Part shown: in pieces, positions 1 through 11,616 of the stretch
How positions within the stretch are numbered: the first letter of the stretch is position 1
How the letters are laid out: every line of letters begins with the position of its first letter
NCBI RefSeq assembly: GCF_965638725.1
Contig: NC_134950.1
Location: 146,745,636 to 146,809,635 of the forward strand
Direction: 5' to 3'
From: Aptenodytes patagonicus
Lineage: Eukaryota; Chordata; Aves; Sphenisciformes; Spheniscidae
DNA length: 64,000 nt
The notes under the pieces: model-generated
Seen by the model: only the letters and a program-made list of their open reading frames with translations
Databases searched by the model: none
Told to the model about the DNA's origin: nothing
Made by a program: the position numbers and the translations under genes

Positions 1-34
1 GTTAAGGCATCTGAAACAGTCTGGCGATCAGTAT

Positions 35-585
35 TGTCCTGGTTTCGGCAGGGACAGAGTTAATTTCCTTCCTAGTAGCTGGTACAATGCTGTGTTTTGG
101 ATTTAGGGTGAGAACAATGTTGATAACACACCCATGTTTTAGTTGTTGCCAGGTAATGCTTACACTAGTCAAGGACTTTTCAGCTTCCCATGCTCTACCG
201 ACTGAGAAGGCTGGAGGGGCACAAGAAGCCAGGAGGGGGCACAGCCAAACTGGCCAAAGGGACATTCCATACCATGTGGCGTCATGCTCAGTACATAAAC
301 TGGGGAAAGCTGGCCGGGGGGGCCGCTGCTCAGGGACTGGCTGGGCATCGGTCGGCGGGTGGTGAACAATTGCACTGTGCATCACTTGCTTTGTGTATTA
401 TTATTATTATTATTACTATTATTATTACTATTTTATCTTATTTCAATTATTAAACTGTCTTTATCTCAACCCACGAGTTTTCTCACTTTTACTATTCTGA
501 TTCTCTCCCCCATCCCACCGGGGCAGGGGGGAGTGAGCGAGCGGCTGTGTGGTGCTCAGTTGCCGGCTGAGGTTAAACCATGACA
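35..585 (+). mobile_element. Solo LTR, ERV family A (copy 1)
   Basis: It aligns over its full length with the two LTRs of the provirus at 6779-13617. It starts TGTCCTGGTTTC and ends in a form of AACCACAACA. The flanks are AGTAT (30-34) and AATAT (586-590), which reads as a 5-bp target duplication with one later mutation. The CRE seen in other copies is changed here to TGGCGTCA (277-284). An ATT-rich microsatellite lies at about 397-440, followed by an ATTAAA polyadenylation-type hexamer. No internal retroviral sequence adjoins it, so it is a recombination-derived solo LTR. It sits just beyond the likely CLDN12 polyadenylation site and is antisense to that gene. The small ORFs inside it are not genes. 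Confidence 0.9.
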
Positions 586-674
586 AATATCAAGACAGGT
601 AAAGTCTGTCATATTCTAGCAGTTACTGTTTTCCACAAAATTAATCAAAATAAACTGCATCTGTATGAGAATGT

Positions 675-680
675 TTTATT
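675..680 (-). terminator. CLDN12: Candidate distal CLDN12 polyadenylation signal
   Basis: TTTATT on the plus strand is AATAAA on the minus strand, about 3.3 kb past the CLDN12 stop codon. CLDN12 is known for a long 3' UTR, and the LTR begins about 90 bp further on. Other AATAAA hexamers lie in between, so shorter 3' ends are possible. Confidence 0.4.
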
Positions 681-3600
681 AAAAATACATATCTTGTTTC
701 ACATAAAAAGAACCAACACTGTAATTAAACACAATGTAAGAAGTTGGACAGGAATTACTTGAAAAAAATACAGATTCCCGTAATCCCAGAGCACCCAACC
801 TTTGACTGCATGAGCCACAAATTAAAATCTTCCTGTGTTCAAGGCCCAGAGTGCCTGTCCTGTACACAGCAACGTGCCCAGGAAGGAGCAGCTGGTCAGA
901 GGCAGGGGTGCTAACCGCTCCACAGCGGCTGTTCCCTGGCAGAGATACATGCAGGATACATGCGTTCTTCTCTCCAAATCCAGGGAGGCCTGTCACTCCC
1001 CGGCCCTGCCGCTGGGCACGATGGTAACCTTAGCAAGAGAAATGCTGGAGTGGCACTCGGCTCAAGTGTCACAGGTCAGCCACCTCTTTCTGTAAAGAAG
1101 GAGAAATACAGCACAGCACTTCCAGTTAATTTCACTTAGGATCCAGCAGAAACTCACATTAACAGCACTGTTGAAAGAAACCCAGCCGTGCTTTGGTGAT
1201 ACAACATGATGCAACAGTCTTTTTGATAAAGATGACCGTAACTGAAACCTACGCTGGAATCCACTAACTTTTGAATTCCCGCTTTTCGTAACTCAGACCC
1301 ACCTCAGACTTTTGGAAAGACACAATTTTCAAAGCAACAAGTTATCAGCTTAGGCAGCAGCAAATACTGATTGAAAGTTTAGTGCATAAAAATCAAAGTC
1401 AGAATACAAAAGAGCTGTCAGAGACATCTGCTATTTAAAGTGTACAGAACAAAACACTGGCTGCATTTACTCTCTACAGAAACATCAGTTTGCCAGGCTG
1501 CCTTTCTTGCTCTGGAGATACTGGAGATTCAGCTCCTTTTAAAGTCACCGAGAGATGTATTCATCATCCCTCCCAAATGATCAAAATGCTTTGTAAATTC
1601 AGGCTCAAAAAGCATACCAGACGCTGACTGTAAACCAACATTTACTGGCCAACTCATAACTTAAGCAAGGCACAAAGAAGAAAAGACACTGGGAGTGATG
1701 GGGAAGCAAGCTGATGTGAAATCACAAACCAGTTGTCCCTTTGCTTTGACCTGACAAAGGTATGTAAGGATATGGGCAGCTGAAACAGCAACAGTATCTA
1801 AGGTTGGACAACCAGAGTGACGGTAAAGCAAAGTTCAATTTTGAAGAAAAAAAAGCTGGCTTGCATGTCATTATACGTGTTCTAATCCCATACAAGTCAT
1901 GATCTCATTAAAAGAAAAAAAAAGATACTTCATCTAACATCATACCTTGTAAACCTAAGGGTATTAAATTCATGTAACTTTAGAGGCCTATCTCCTTAAA
2001 TATTCTTTATCATCTACACTGTTAATTCCTTAGACTGCAATTTAATCAGGCACTCTGAAAGGCCTGTCACCTTACTGACTGTGCTGGGAATTTATGACAG
2101 AGATCAGCCTCCTCGGTCAGTCCACTGAAGTCCAAGGTCTACCAGTCAAAACACAATGATTCCTCTTAATATACTGTTATTGCACAGATTGTAACAGAAC
2201 AAGATTTGCCCGGCACAGCATTTGTTCCTATTTCTAATGCATGGAAAAAGGGAACGAACTAACTTCCAAGACCTCGGATGAGTTTACAGAACTGGAATTA
2301 AAGAACTCTATTTGATTTTTTAGCAAACTTGTTCTGGGATTAATGAAATACAAATATCTGCTAAACTCCAGAATGCCACCAATCAAAATAACTTTCCTTA
2401 CTGGAATGACATCTTAAACACAAGATCACAATTTGCCAAAATCAGAGCAAATCAGATACTTGCCTTAATTATAACACTCTTCAACTCACTGTCATCAAAT
2501 TTCCAAGTAATTTCAAAGCCCATATTGAAAAGCTTTGATCCTTAGGGCTGACCTGCTCTGCATTTTAGAAGGAAAAAAATGATTTAAAGACACCCCAGGT
2601 TGGGAATTTATAATCCCTCCTCATCCTTGTAGAGCTACAAGGTGAAGCTCACAAGTTATTCAAAACCTCATCTTACAGAAAATAGGAATGGGAAACTTTC
2701 TCCAGTTGTGAGGTGGCAACATAGGAAATAACTGGATTTTAAAATAGCTCAACTTGAAAGGTGTTGAAGAACAAGGCTGAAGTCTTGTTCAGTAAGTCTT
2801 CACCAGTAATTAAATAAGCTACAGCATGAAAAGTCCAACAACCATAGAGATCAACTCTGAAAAATACACAAGCTCATTGTTACTTGTATATACATTGAAA
2901 AAAAAAATAAATCTAGATTTAAAAATCTTTCCCCAGGGTTAAAATCCCCTTCCTAGAGAGATGTGTTATAGCTTGTGTACAGTGTTCCAAAAGAATCTTT
3001 CATAGCCTTCAGAATTCCTCATGGTTTTCCCAATCCATTTTGCAGCGAATGACACTTCTCTCCAGAACTGAATAATACTTTAAAGCCTACTTGAAAATCC
3101 ATCTTTAAGATGGCCTTCAAATACAATATTCAAGCTTCTAAACAGAATTTTTAAATACAAGTGGTTTTTGTTTTAATCACAAAATAGATCTAGTGAATTT
3201 GCTAACTTATTAAAAAACAGACTAGAAATAAAATTCACAAAAAAGTTTCTAGCCTCCAGTAATCCACAAAATGCTATTACAGTACAGAAGAACATTATTA
3301 GTTAAATCAGTTTTATTTCTTCTGATAGCTACTTTGAAAATAAAGGGTAATTTGACACTAATTCTATTGCAGAAGTTCGTAAGCGGGTAGCTTTTTGTGT
3401 GTGCAGGGGAAAACAAAGAACAGTGCTACAGATCTGAATTAGTCTGCCAGATACCCTTTTCAGACATTACATCTTAAAATATGTAAGTCTAGCTGAACAA
3501 GAAACTCAGTGAACCCCCTGCCCGCATTTCCACTGCCTGCATTTGGATAATGCATGGGTGCAAGGGTCCACCTATGTAGCTCTTACAATGAGATCAGAAT

Positions 3601-3936
3601 CAAATAATAGCTTATCAAATAGCAGAGGTTCAAACCTGCTTTGATCTCAGTAAGCAGAAGGATGAACGGATACTATTGTTAGTGTACTGTCCCAGCATTA
3701 GCAGCAATTTTGTCTGTACTGAGCTCAGAGTTAAAAAAAAAAACAACAAAACGTTGGTCAGAAAGTAACAGATGAGAACAGCAACGGACTTGCTGAACTC
3801 GGGTCTCCATTGCTTTGCACCTTGGGAAACTCAACCTTACAAATTATTATGCTCAGTGCAAGGCAGCAGAGAGTCAAGCCTGCAATTTTCAGGGTTTGAA
3901 TGAGCACAAGAACTTGTCTTCCAAGACTTTGTCTTC
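681..3936 (-). other. CLDN12: Probable CLDN12 3' untranslated region
   Basis: This 3.3-kb stretch directly follows the CLDN12 stop codon. It has no convincing ORF, no repeat that I recognise, and an AT-rich composition with several T-rich and A-rich runs. The extent is inferred from the candidate AATAAA at 675-680 and from the long 3' UTR usual for this gene. No transcript evidence is available here. Confidence 0.5.
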
Positions 3937-4674
3937 TTAAGATGCATGTGTCACAACAGGAATGTCAATTTCTATGGCAGAGAGGCGAGAGCGTGCAGAA
4001 TACGGCTGAGAGGCATAGCTGTGCATGCTCGGGGCATGGGAATAGAGGGGCTGCCAAAAAGGAGAAGGTAGGCTTTTACATGCGCAGTACCACAGAAACA
4101 GCAGAACGGAAGTGAAAAACAGACCGCCAGCGCTGGCAATGGCAATAAATACAGAGATGTCAAAACTAAAGACAGGCTCATATTTTCTGTTCAGATAATT
4201 GTTATAAAAAATGACCCAGATTGACGGAGTGAGACAAATGGCACACGCAAGCAGGAACAAGAGGCCAGCCACGAGATGGCAGCCTGCACTGTTTACAAGG
4301 CATTTGGCCAATTTGATGTTTGGCACGCTTGATACAAAGGCTGTGTTACACATGCCAATCAAGCAGAGAAACAGAGCTGAGACAGCAGTTAACATACTCA
4401 GTGGAAGGGCAAACTGAAGAACACGCAAATCCAGTTGATCGACAGCAGTGTACCACTGTGGGTCATATATCACACAGTCTCTGCTCCCATCAAAGCGAGC
4501 GCACTTAATCCAGAGTCCAGTGTAAACGGTCACATTCCTCTCATTCTTGTTGAATGTGTACAGTCTCATTTGCCTCCAGTTTGGAAGCAGAACTGCTGCA
4601 AGGAGTCCAGCTACTGAGGCTGTTCCACTGAGGAAGGCCAGTACTGTTGCTGCATGAACATCCCGGCAGCCCAT
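3937..4674 (-). CDS. CLDN12: Claudin-12
   Basis: A complete single-exon coding region of 245 codons plus stop; human claudin-12 is 244 aa. The product is a four-pass membrane protein of tight junctions. The first extracellular loop carries the claudin signature: W33, G53-L54-W55, C58 and C67. Hydrophobic segments lie near residues 8-30, 86-108, 130-152 and 172-197. The cytoplasmic tail ends [10 protein letters not shown] and lacks the C-terminal YV that binds PDZ scaffolds, a known peculiarity of claudin-12. The family member has been linked to paracellular calcium permeability. The start is the ATG at 4672-4674. The open frame continues upstream, but a splice acceptor (TTGCAG) at 4697-4700 shows that only 22 nt of 5' UTR belong to this exon (4675-4696), so upstream methionines are intronic. 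Confidence 0.97.
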   Translation of the reverse strand: MGCRDVHAATVLAFLSGTASVAGLLAAVLLPNWRQMRLYTFNKNERNVTVYTGLWIKCARFDGSRDCVIYDPQWYTAVDQLDLRVLQFALPLSMLTAVSALFLCLIGMCNTAFVSSVPNIKLAKCLVNSAGCHLVAGLLFLLACAICLTPSIWVIFYNNYLNRKYEPVFSFDISVFIAIASAGGLFFTSVLLFLWYCACKSLPSPFWQPLYSHAPSMHSYASQPYSARSRLSAIEIDIPVVTHAS

Positions 4675-4696
4675 TCTTGCCCACAGAAGTTGTTTC

Positions 4697-6778
4697 CTGC
4701 AATTAAAAAGAAAAATTAAAAAAATAAAAATCAGTAGGTGAACGTTTATGGACACAGGAGTGACTAGAGCTGACTTGTGCCAGGTTAATAAACTTGTACG
4801 GCAGCTGGTAGCCAGTAACTCTCTGGCACCTCCTTTGCCTTACACATTTATGCAGAGGTAACTCTACCAAGTTCACACTTTAATGAAACCTCAGATTATT
4901 TCACAGACTGTTACGATTGCTCAGCTGACAGACTGCTAAATTCACTGTGTTCAAGATCAAAAAGGAGCACTTGAACATGCAATTCTACACAGCCTTTCAC
5001 CTTGTGTCACTGCATGGACTTTTACAGAGTCCAGGTGGAGAAGGTGAATCACCGAGTGAGCGTGATTTAAGTTCACCTCTCCTCCGCTGGCAGCTCCCTC
5101 TCTTTAGCCCAGATGTAGTGTCAGAGTGCACGTTTGGTCCTACCATACTGCCGTGTGAGTAAAAGGGAATTGCTTAAAACCAACATAGTTAGACTGGACA
5201 AGGAATGCATATGTAGGCAGTTATCCACATTTTTCATGGGCCAAATTGTTGATGAGAGCTGCAAGCTAGTAGAGAAGGCTCTGTTGAGTAATTTACTATG
5301 ATTTTTTCAAAAGCAATTAACAGTTCTTCCACACTACTTCTGCATTTCAAAGCCAGCTGTCCAAGCACATGAACAATTCCAGAAAGCAGATGGCTTTTCA
5401 GCTTTCACATGTTCCTCTTCAGAGCAAGCGTTAAAGAATACTGCTTCCTTTTCAATATAACCACTGTCTGCATACCTAGCATAGCCTCTTACCTGCAGAG
5501 GTCCTGGGAAACAGTCTCAATGATGGGTCTTTAAAAACAAAACAAAACAAAAAAAAGACTCAATTTGAGTAATCCCTTCTCTGGGTGCTTGAGATACTTT
5601 AAAGAAGCCTAATACATAACAGGCACTGAGCATCCACCCCAGAGTGTACTTGAAGCAGGACACTAAAAATCATAGTACCTAAAAATGAGCAGATACTTTG
5701 AAAATTCTCACTGAGCACCATTCAGTCATAAACTCCTACTGAAATTTCTTCCAAATCATTATACTGCATTGTGCTTATTTGTCTGAAGTCACAAAACAAT
5801 TCTTTAGGTACTAGAAGTTCTACCTAATGCATATACGAATAACTGACTATCTGTATCTCAGAAAGGTTACAGACATGGTTGCAACCAAAGAGGAAATTGG
5901 ATCTGATCCCTTGCTATCGTTCTACACCTGCAAACATCAAATGCCCAGGGAACTTTTCAGATAAGGAATTTCCATGTATACTGGAAGTAGACTACAAGCA
6001 TTAACAAGCTATACAGCTAGCCAGCATTTTATTGATTTATAGACAAATAAATAAAGCCCAATTTGTTCCATAAGAAAGCATCAGACATTTATTTACTTTT
6101 TATGCCACTTAACCCTGAAGGATTGCAATGGTATGTGGGTACCATTTAAGTGCTGATCATACTCTTTTAAAGATGCACTGCTGAAAAGAAATAATGACAA
6201 CCATATTTATGCTAAAAATGCACCTTATTCATCAATAAGATGGCATTATATTTTTGCTAAGAATGGCTGAGAGTGGGCAAGCTCCTGTTCTCATGGCAGT
6301 AACCTTTTCAGATAAGCAGGTCATTAACAGGATACCCCCTGGGTAGGGGGACCCAAGACTTATTTCCATCATATTTGATTTAATATTATGCTTAACCTCA
6401 GCTTCAGTAAGGTCAACACAACCAACTTGCAAAGAAATGGAACTATAACAAATAAGCTCGAGGGATAAACCTAATATAGCATCAAATCTTGCTCTCCTCA
6501 AGCTTGATACTTCTGCTCTTCCATAAAGAGCTTGCCTTTGTCTATATAAAACTTCTATGCAGGCAGGGCATACTCCAAGACAGAGCTCTAACAGAAGCAG
6601 CTGGAATAAGCACAAGAGTGACTGTTTCCAGAAACCCACTGTTTCTGCAAATTAATTTGCAATAGCAGATGATGAAAATCTGGGCAGAGTTAATGCAGGG
6701 TGGGCAAAAAGTGATGTGAGGTTCACCCATATTCTCTAATACAAGAGAGTGGAAGAAAAAAAATGGTGTATTTTCTTT
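4697..6778 (-). other. CLDN12 5' intron region
   Basis: This is non-coding sequence between the CLDN12 coding exon and the provirus. Apart from the small candidate exon at 5493-5528 I see no gene, no repeat I can name and no RNA gene. The ORFs near 6232-6730 have no recognisable protein features. Confidence 0.5.
5493..5528 (-). other. CLDN12: Candidate CLDN12 5' UTR exon (36 nt)
   Basis: On the minus strand a long T-rich tract ending AAAG is followed by 36 nt and then a near-perfect donor, CTGCAG|GTAAGAGG. CLDN12 orthologues use non-coding 5' exons spliced to the coding exon. Assignment to this gene is inference from splice-site quality, strand and position. Confidence 0.35.
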
Positions 6779-7334
6779 TGTCCTGGTTTCAGCTGGGATA
6801 GAGTTAATTCTCTTCCTAGTAGCTGGTACAGTGCTGTGTGTTGGATTTAGTGTGAGAATAATGTTGATAACACACCGATGTTTTAGTTGTTGCTAGGTAA
6901 TGCTTACACTAGTCAAGGACTTCTCAGCTTCCCATGCTCTACCACCTGAGAAGACTGGAGATGCACAAGAAGCTGGGAGGGGGCACAGCCAGGACAGCTG
7001 ACCCAAACTGGCCAAAAGGGTATTCCATACCATGTGACGTCACACTCAGTACATAAACTGGGGGGAACTGGCTGGGGGGGCCGCTGCTCGGGAACTGGCT
7101 GGGCATCAGTCGGCAGGTGGCGAGCAATTGCATTGTGCATCACCTGCTTTGTGTATTCTTCTATTATTACTGTTGTTATTATTATTATATTTTATTTCAA
7201 TTATCAAACTGTTCTTACATCAACCCACAAGTTTTCCGACTTTTACTCTTCTGATTCTCTCCCCCATCCCACCAGGGGGTAGTGAGCAAGCGGCTGCATG
7301 GTGCTAAGTCACCAGCTGGGGTTAAACCACAACA
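6779..7334 (+). repeat. 5' LTR of provirus
   Basis: A 556-bp repeat starting TGTCCTGG and ending CACAACA, paired with 13061-13617. The promoter side shows a CRE, TGACGTCA, at 7035-7042 and a TATA-like TACATAAA at 7050-7057. An ATT-rich stretch follows at about 7160-7195. The ATTAAA hexamer of other copies reads ATCAAA here. Confidence 0.95.
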
Positions 7335-7342
7335 GTCCTTTT

Positions 7343-7360
7343 TGGCGCCCAACGTGGGAC
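7343..7360 (+). promoter_or_regulatory. Retroviral primer-binding site, tRNA-Lys type
   Basis: TGGCGCCCAACGTGGGAC matches the tRNA-Lys1,2 primer site known from betaretroviruses at 17 of 18 positions. It lies 8 nt past the LTR end, further than the usual 2-3 nt. Classical mammalian ERVL elements use tRNA-Leu, so this primer differs from what pol suggests. Confidence 0.8.
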
Positions 7361-7453
7361 TTGACGGGTTGAGATGACGATGGATCTGATCAGACCACAT
7401 TAAGGCAAATTTGTTATAAGCATTCATTATTAGGTTAATAGTCGCTGGTCACA

Positions 7454-7711
7454 ATGTTGATTTATTTGCTCTCAGAGTTGTGCTTGTTCTCAGAGTTGTG
7501 TTACATAACACCTCACTTGCTGTGTATGGTCCCTGTCGTGCTGTTTATCACCTCTGGGGGCTGGGTCAAGGTTATCGTTTTGCTGTACTGTGTAACACTG
7601 GCTTATGATGTGATAGAATTACTGGTCCTGAGACTAACCTGGTATTTGTACTCAGCATTGCCATCATCTCCGTACTTCGGGAACCATCTCTCGGAAAGTA
7701 TTAATAATTAA
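7454..7711 (+). CDS. Small hydrophobic ORF in proviral leader (85 aa)
   Basis: An intact 85-codon ORF lies between the primer site and gag, in a different frame from gag. The ATG has an A at position -3. Two strongly hydrophobic stretches, near residues 22-34 and 37-60, could be membrane segments. I do not recognise the product. It could be a chance ORF in the leader, since the region is short and carries no motif. Its survival in a provirus whose gag and pol are broken is notable but not proof of function. Confidence 0.3.
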   Translation: MLIYLLSELCLFSELCYITPHLLCMVPVVLFITSGGWVKVIVLLYCVTLAYDVIELLVLRLTWYLYSALPSSPYFGNHLSESINN

Positions 7712-7857
7712 CACTCTTTACCTTTTCTCCTCGGAGATCCAATTTATGGGGGAGAAAAGGGGGACACCTTCCCCGCTTCTTCACCTTCCCCTTTTCCTCC
7801 AGGCTAGTTACAAAAGCTCTTGAGAATTTTGAATAACCTTGGGATGTTCAAATTAGC

Positions 7858-9468
7858 ATGTTCCTACTGCTATGTCTCCTGAATGTGTTTCAGGTCTTGT
7901 TTAAGGTTAAAAAACTATTTAAGAATACCACCCAGAGTTCTGCCCTGAGGCTGGATAGTTATGCATGGCAAGGTGTGTGGGATAGCATGGGCAAGAACCT
8001 AGGACAGTGGGCACCTCCAGTGTTTTGGAACTTCACCCCTGAACAAGTGTAGAATCCTGAAAAACTGGTAAAGTATTTGGAAAAAGTATGTTGCCACCCT
8101 GGCAACCGCAGAGAGACACAAATCACTGCAATGTGCTGGGGCCTGGCCCATGCCTACCGAGCCCTGTTCAACACTATTCAGTACCCTCAAGGGGAAGAGA
8201 AGGTCTCTGGATCTGATGACAAGGTGACAGGCACTGTGGCTACTCCAACCCTGGTGACAGGCATTGCGGCCACACCAACCCCGGTGGCAGGCAATGCGGT
8301 TACTCCAACCCCCACGACAGGCACTGCAGTTACTCCAGCCCTGGCGATGGGCACTGTGGCTACTCCAACCCCAGTGGCAGGCACTGCAGCTGAACCAGAG
8401 AGCCAACCCATGCCAGTATCAGTCACTCCTATACACAAGAAGAAATGTTGGAAGCAAAAGTCAGCTCGTTTAGTAAGGGAAGAAACTCTTCCCCTACTAA
8501 GGGAAGAAGTGGACGAGACAGACTACTCCAAAGCAGGGCCATCACGAGAACAGGAGGAGGAAGAGGCAGAACTCATAAAAAAGGCAGTAACCACCCGATC
8601 CCTGTCCCTGAGTGAGCTGCGAGACATACGAAAAGATTTCAGCTGTCATTCAGGCAAGCACATTATCACCTGGCTGCTCCGATGCTGGGATAATGGGGCC
8701 AGTAGCCTGGAATTGGAGGGTAGGGAAGTCAAGCAGCTGGGGTCCCTTTCTAGGGAAGGGGGCGTTGACAAAGCGATTGGTAAATGGGCACAAGCCCTCA
8801 GCCTCCAGAGGCGACTCCTGTCAGGCATGAAGGAAAGGTATCCCTTCAAGGAAGATGTTATATGTCAGCCAGGCAAGTGGACCACCATGGAGAGAGGTAT
8901 CCAGTACCTGAGGGAATTAGCCATGCTGGAGGTGATTTATGATAACCTAGACAACGAGCAGTTATCCAAAGATCCAGATGAAGTCCAGTGCACTGACCCA
9001 TGTGGCGGAACTTTGTATGGAGCGGACCATTGTCATATGCCAACTCATTGGCAGTAATGACCTGGAAAGATGGAGAGGAACCAACGGTGGATGAATTGGC
9101 TGGATAGGTCCTACTCCCCACGTGTACGGACTAGTATCTCAGCTGTTTGGAGTAAGCGTTCCTCTGCTCAAGAGAGAGGATATAGTGGGTACACACCACA
9201 GGCCACCCTGTGGCTTTATCTGTGTGACCACGGAGAAGACATGAAGTAGTGGGATGGAAAATCTACCTCGACCCTAGAGGCATGGGTACGTGAGTTGCAA
9301 GGAAAAACAATCACAAAAGGGGGTTCTTCCAGGAAAATTGCTGCTCCAGTTTCCAGTGGGCAGTTCCCCAGGAAGAGCAGAAGGGCTGATCTTACTTCTG
9401 ATCTTAATGAAGAGACTTCCGACTCGTATTTACGAGAAGTGAGTAATGAATACTATGACCAGAACTAG
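7858..9468 (+). pseudogene. ERV gag, disrupted
   Basis: The reading frame opens at an ATG at 7858, is stopped by TAG at 8050-8052, resumes in the same frame and runs to 9057. The last part of that run is out of register: capsid-like sequence continues from about 8997 in another frame, which indicates a frameshift, and further stops follow to 9468. The middle contains a Thr/Pro/Ala-rich 10-residue repeat and then an acidic stretch before the capsid-like region. I see no CCHC zinc knuckle in the remaining part. The product would be the structural polyprotein. This copy cannot make it intact. Confidence 0.75.
8224..8400 (+). repeat. 30-bp tandem repeat inside gag
   Basis: Five full units of 30 nt (8224-8373) and a partial sixth encode imperfect decapeptides of the pattern G-x-x-x-T-P-x-x-x-x. 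The 30-bp period keeps the reading frame. Two minus-strand frames are also free of stops across it, which creates shadow ORFs. Confidence 0.85.
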
Positions 9469-10074
9469 AGGGGCCCTGCCTCCAGCCAGGTGGAGGAAAG
9501 GGACAACTGGGTTTACTGGACTGTGTGGATTCGATGGCCTGGCACATCGGAACCACAGGAGTATAAGGCTCTAGTAGACACCGGTGCACAGTGTACCCTA
9601 ATGGCATCAAGCTATAAAGGGGCAGAACCCATCTGTATTTCTGGGGTGACGGGGGGATCCCAACAGCTAACTCTATTGGAGGCCGAACTGAGCCTAACTG
9701 GGAATGGGTGGCAGAAGCACCCCATTGTGACTGGCCCAGAGACTCCGTGCATCCTTGGCACAGACTGCCTCAGGAGAGGATATTTCAAGGACCCAGAAGG
9801 GTACCGGTGGGCTTTTGGTATAGCTGCCTTGGAGACGGAGGAAATTAAACAGCTGCCCACCTTACCCGGGCTCTTGGAGGACCCTTCTGTTGTGGGGTTG
9901 CTGAGGGTCGAAGAACAACAGGTGCTGATCACCACCACAACGGTGCACTGGCGGCAATATTGCACCAACCGAGACTCCCTGATTCCCATCCATAAGCTGA
10001 TTTGTCAACTGCTGATCACTCCTTGGCTCTGCAAGATTCACTCACCCTTTAACAGTCCCATATGGCCAGTGTGA
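9469..10074 (+). pseudogene. ERV aspartic protease region
   Basis: The frame is open from after a TAG at 9466-9468 to a TGA at 10072-10074. It contains the retroviral protease active-site motif LVDTGA (codons near 9568-9585), followed by the flap-like and C-terminal ILGTD region. It is in the same frame as the start of gag and the rest of pol, and a separating stop precedes it. The active-site Asp-Thr-Gly is intact, but upstream and downstream stops make this a fragment of a decayed polyprotein. Confidence 0.8.
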
Positions 10075-10840
10075 AAGTCTAATGGAGAGCGGAGACGAAC
10101 AGTAGGGTATCGTGGCCCGAATGAAGTCACGCCACCACTGAGTGCTGCTGTGCTGGACATGCTAGAACTTCGATATGAACTGGAGTCAAAGGCAGCCAAG
10201 TGGTATGCCACAACTGATACCGCTAATGCGTTTTTCTCAATCCCTTTGGCAGCAGAGTGCAGGCCACAATTTGCTTTCACTTGGAGGGGTGTCCAGTAGA
10301 CCTGGAATCGACTGCCCCAGGGGTGGAAACGCAGCCCCACCATTTGCCATGGACTGATCCAGACTGCACTGGAACAGGGTGAGGCTCCGCAACACCTGCA
10401 ATACATTGATGACATCATCGTGTGGGGCAACACAGCAGGAGAAGTTTTTGAAAAAGGGAAGGAAATAGTCCAAATCCTGCTGAAGGCCGGTTTTGCCATA
10501 AAACAAAGTAAGGTCAAGGGACCTGCACAGGAGATCCAATTTTTAGGAATAAAATGGCAAGATGGACGTCGTCAGATCCCAATGGATGTGATCAACAAAA
10601 TAACAGCCATGTCTCCACCAACTAGCAAAAAGGAAACACAAGCTTTCTTAGGCATCGTGGGTTTTTGGAGAATGCATATTCCAAATTACAGTCTGATCGT
10701 AAACCCTCTCTATCAAGTGACCCAGAAGAAGAGTGATTTCAAACGGGGCCCTGAGCAACGACAAGCCTTTGAACAAATTAAACAGGAGATAGTTCCTGCA
10801 GTAGCCCTTGGGCCAGTCCGGGCAGGACAAGATGTAAAAA
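10075..10840 (+). pseudogene. ERV reverse transcriptase, disrupted
   Basis: RT blocks appear in order: the TDTANAFFS block near 10210-10240, a PQGW block near 10313 and the catalytic YIDD at 10402-10413. The thumb and connection region then runs to an A-rich run at 10836-10842. A TAG interrupts the frame at 10297-10299 between two conserved blocks. The thumb (SPPTSKKETQAFLG, then GFWR and HIP) is typical of ERVL RT. After the A-run the homologous sequence continues in the +1-shifted frame, so a small indel has occurred. Confidence 0.88.
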
Positions 10841-11616
10841 AATGTGCTCTACACCGCAGCCGGGGAGAATGGCCCTACCTGGAGCCTCTAGCAGAAAGCA
10901 CCAGGGGAGGCTCGAGGTCGACCCCTAGGGTTTTGGAGTCGGGGATACAGAGGATCCGAGGCCCGCTATACTCCAACTGAAAAAGAGATATTGGCAGCAC
11001 ATGAAGGGGTTCGAGCTCCTTCAGAAGTGGTTGGTACTGAAGCACAGCTCCTCCTGGCACCCCGACTGCTGGTGCTGGGCTGGATGTTCAGAGGGAAGGT
11101 CCCCACTCACATCATGCAACTGATGCTACGTGGAGTAAGTGGGTCGCACTGATCACACAACGGGCTCGAATAGGAAACCCCAGTCGCCCAGAAATCCTGG
11201 AAGTGATCATGGATTGGCCAGAGGGCAAAGATTTTGGAATATCGCCAGAGGAGGAGGTGACACGTGCTGAGGAGGCCCCAATGTATAACGAACTACCAGA
11301 AAATGAGAAGCAATATGCCCTGTTCACTGATGGGTCCTGTCGTCTTGTGGGAAAGCATCGGAGGTGGAAAGCTGCTGTATGGAGTCCTATGCAACAAGTT
11401 GTAGAAACTGCTGAAGGAAAAGGTGAATTGAGCCAATTTGCAGAAGTAAAGGCCATCCAGCTGGCTTTAGACGTTGCTGGCCGAGAAAAGTGGCCAGTGC
11501 TCTATCTCTATACTGACTCATGGATGGTGGCAAATGCCCTGTGGGGATGGTTGCAGCAATGGAAGCGGAGCAACTGGCAGCGCAGAGGCAAACCCATCTG
11601 GGCTGCCGCATTGTGA
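10841..11616 (+). pseudogene. ERV RNase H region, frameshifted
   Basis: The connection domain continues in a second frame from about 10841, then returns to the original frame between about 11060 and 11128. RNase H shows its catalytic pattern: FTDGSC (first Asp), ELSQFAEVKA (Glu) and YTDSWMV (second Asp). A TGA at 11614-11616 ends this open stretch. Two compensating indels and the stop show that it is inactive. Confidence 0.82.

Noticed and set aside
87..583. ORFs within the first LTR and the matching ORFs in the other LTRs
   Set aside because: They recur because the LTR sequence recurs; LTR ends, CRE and TATA-like box explain the region.
8224..8400. CRISPR-like direct repeats
   Set aside because: Units are adjacent without spacers and lie in a retroviral gag of a vertebrate genome.
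7999..8438. Minus-strand Ser/Gly/His-rich and Val/Ala-rich ORFs
   Set aside because: They are mirror images of the 30-bp gag repeat, whose period excludes stops on the antisense strand.
9404..10539. Several antisense ORFs of 60-159 codons over pro and RT
   Set aside because: The sense strand has the DTG and YIDD motifs; the antisense frames show no features.
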